In this document: in pieces, positions 63,877-64,000 of the stretch
How positions within the stretch are numbered: position 1 is the stretch's first letter
How the letters are laid out: the number at the start of each line of letters is the position of its first letter
From: Alkaliphilus pronyensis
GTDB lineage: Bacteria; Bacillota; Clostridia; Peptostreptococcales; Natronincolaceae
DNA length: 64,000 bases
Assembly: GCF_009017275.1 (NCBI RefSeq)
Contig: NZ_WBZC01000024.1
Span: 1-64,000 of the forward strand
Reading direction: 5' to 3'
Program-made: the position numbers and the translations under genes
The notes under the pieces: generated by a model
Seen by the model: the letters and a program-made list of their open reading frames with translations, nothing else
What the model was told of the DNA's origin: nothing
The model's database searches: none

Positions 63877-64000
63877 AATAAGTTTCACCCCCTTATTGTT
63901 TTATATGTATATTTAGCTTCAGTTATATTTCTTTGTTAAATTTTTCTACAATTAATTTCCTTTTCCTTTTTTTTTATAAATTTTTATAATAAAAGAGGGC

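Overview
The window looks like chromosomal DNA of a low-GC, anaerobic, endospore-forming member of the Clostridia, possibly an Alkaliphilus/Natronincola-like lineage (inferred from protein style only; there is no rRNA to place it). The evidence is two complete GerA-type germinant receptors, a cotJABC spore-coat operon, an NADH-linked [FeFe] hydrogenase, T-box and riboswitch leaders, and AT-rich intergenic DNA with strong AGGAGG-type ribosome binding sites. Most genes are on the minus strand. I see no rRNA, tRNA, CRISPR array, transposase or intact prophage.

Layout. 0.1-12.3 kb, minus strand: a DUF2225 protein, a VanW-family wall protein, a long FtsA-like ATPase, endonuclease III, DUF503, an RND efflux pump with its lipoprotein adaptor, and the tdh-kbl pair that turns threonine into glycine and acetyl-CoA. 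12.5-21.8 kb: a Lon-like protease, QueG, signal peptidase I, DUF456, a winged-helix regulator, glutaminase, a TGS-uridine kinase-like protein, a CBS protein and a degenerate receiver. 22.0-26.8 kb: an AraC/GyrI-like gene broken by one stop codon, a second signal peptidase, a cysteine-free YtxJ-like protein, a membrane protein carrying only the LysM-like part of MltG, a HAD phosphatase, PrsW and a thioesterase.

26.8-32.0 kb is spore biology: gerA-gerC-gerB, then cotJABC. 32.1-41.0 kb: PpiB, MnmA, a GNAT enzyme, a Mn2+ exporter (TMEM165/GDT1 family) behind a yybP-ykoY riboswitch, a MATE pump, the thiamine transporter ThiT behind a TPP riboswitch, and a Zn/Cd P-type ATPase with a CadC/SmtB-type repressor whose likely operator covers its own annotated start. 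41.0-47.3 kb: a second germinant receptor (gerB divergent from gerA-gerC), followed by a compact holin-like / amidase-glucosaminidase / holin-like cassette.

47.4-57.0 kb: a flavin reductase-like protein, ammonia-dependent asparagine synthetase behind an Asn T-box, lipoate-protein ligase, and a four-gene pyruvate dehydrogenase-type complex (E1a, E1b, E2, E3). The ligase would lipoylate the E2. A CrtI-like FAD oxidoreductase follows.

57.1-63.9 kb is the most interesting block. A four-gene NADH-linked [FeFe] hydrogenase operon has a good sigma-54 (-24/-12) promoter. Directly upstream lies a gene for one protein that fuses ferredoxin clusters, a hydrogenase H-cluster-like domain, another Fe-S motif, a PAS domain, a sigma-54 activator ATPase (GAFTGA) and a DNA-binding helix-turn-helix. 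This reads as a one-component redox or H2 sensor that switches on the adjacent hydrogenase. The second candidate for an undescribed system is the holin/endolysin/holin cassette attached to the germination genes.
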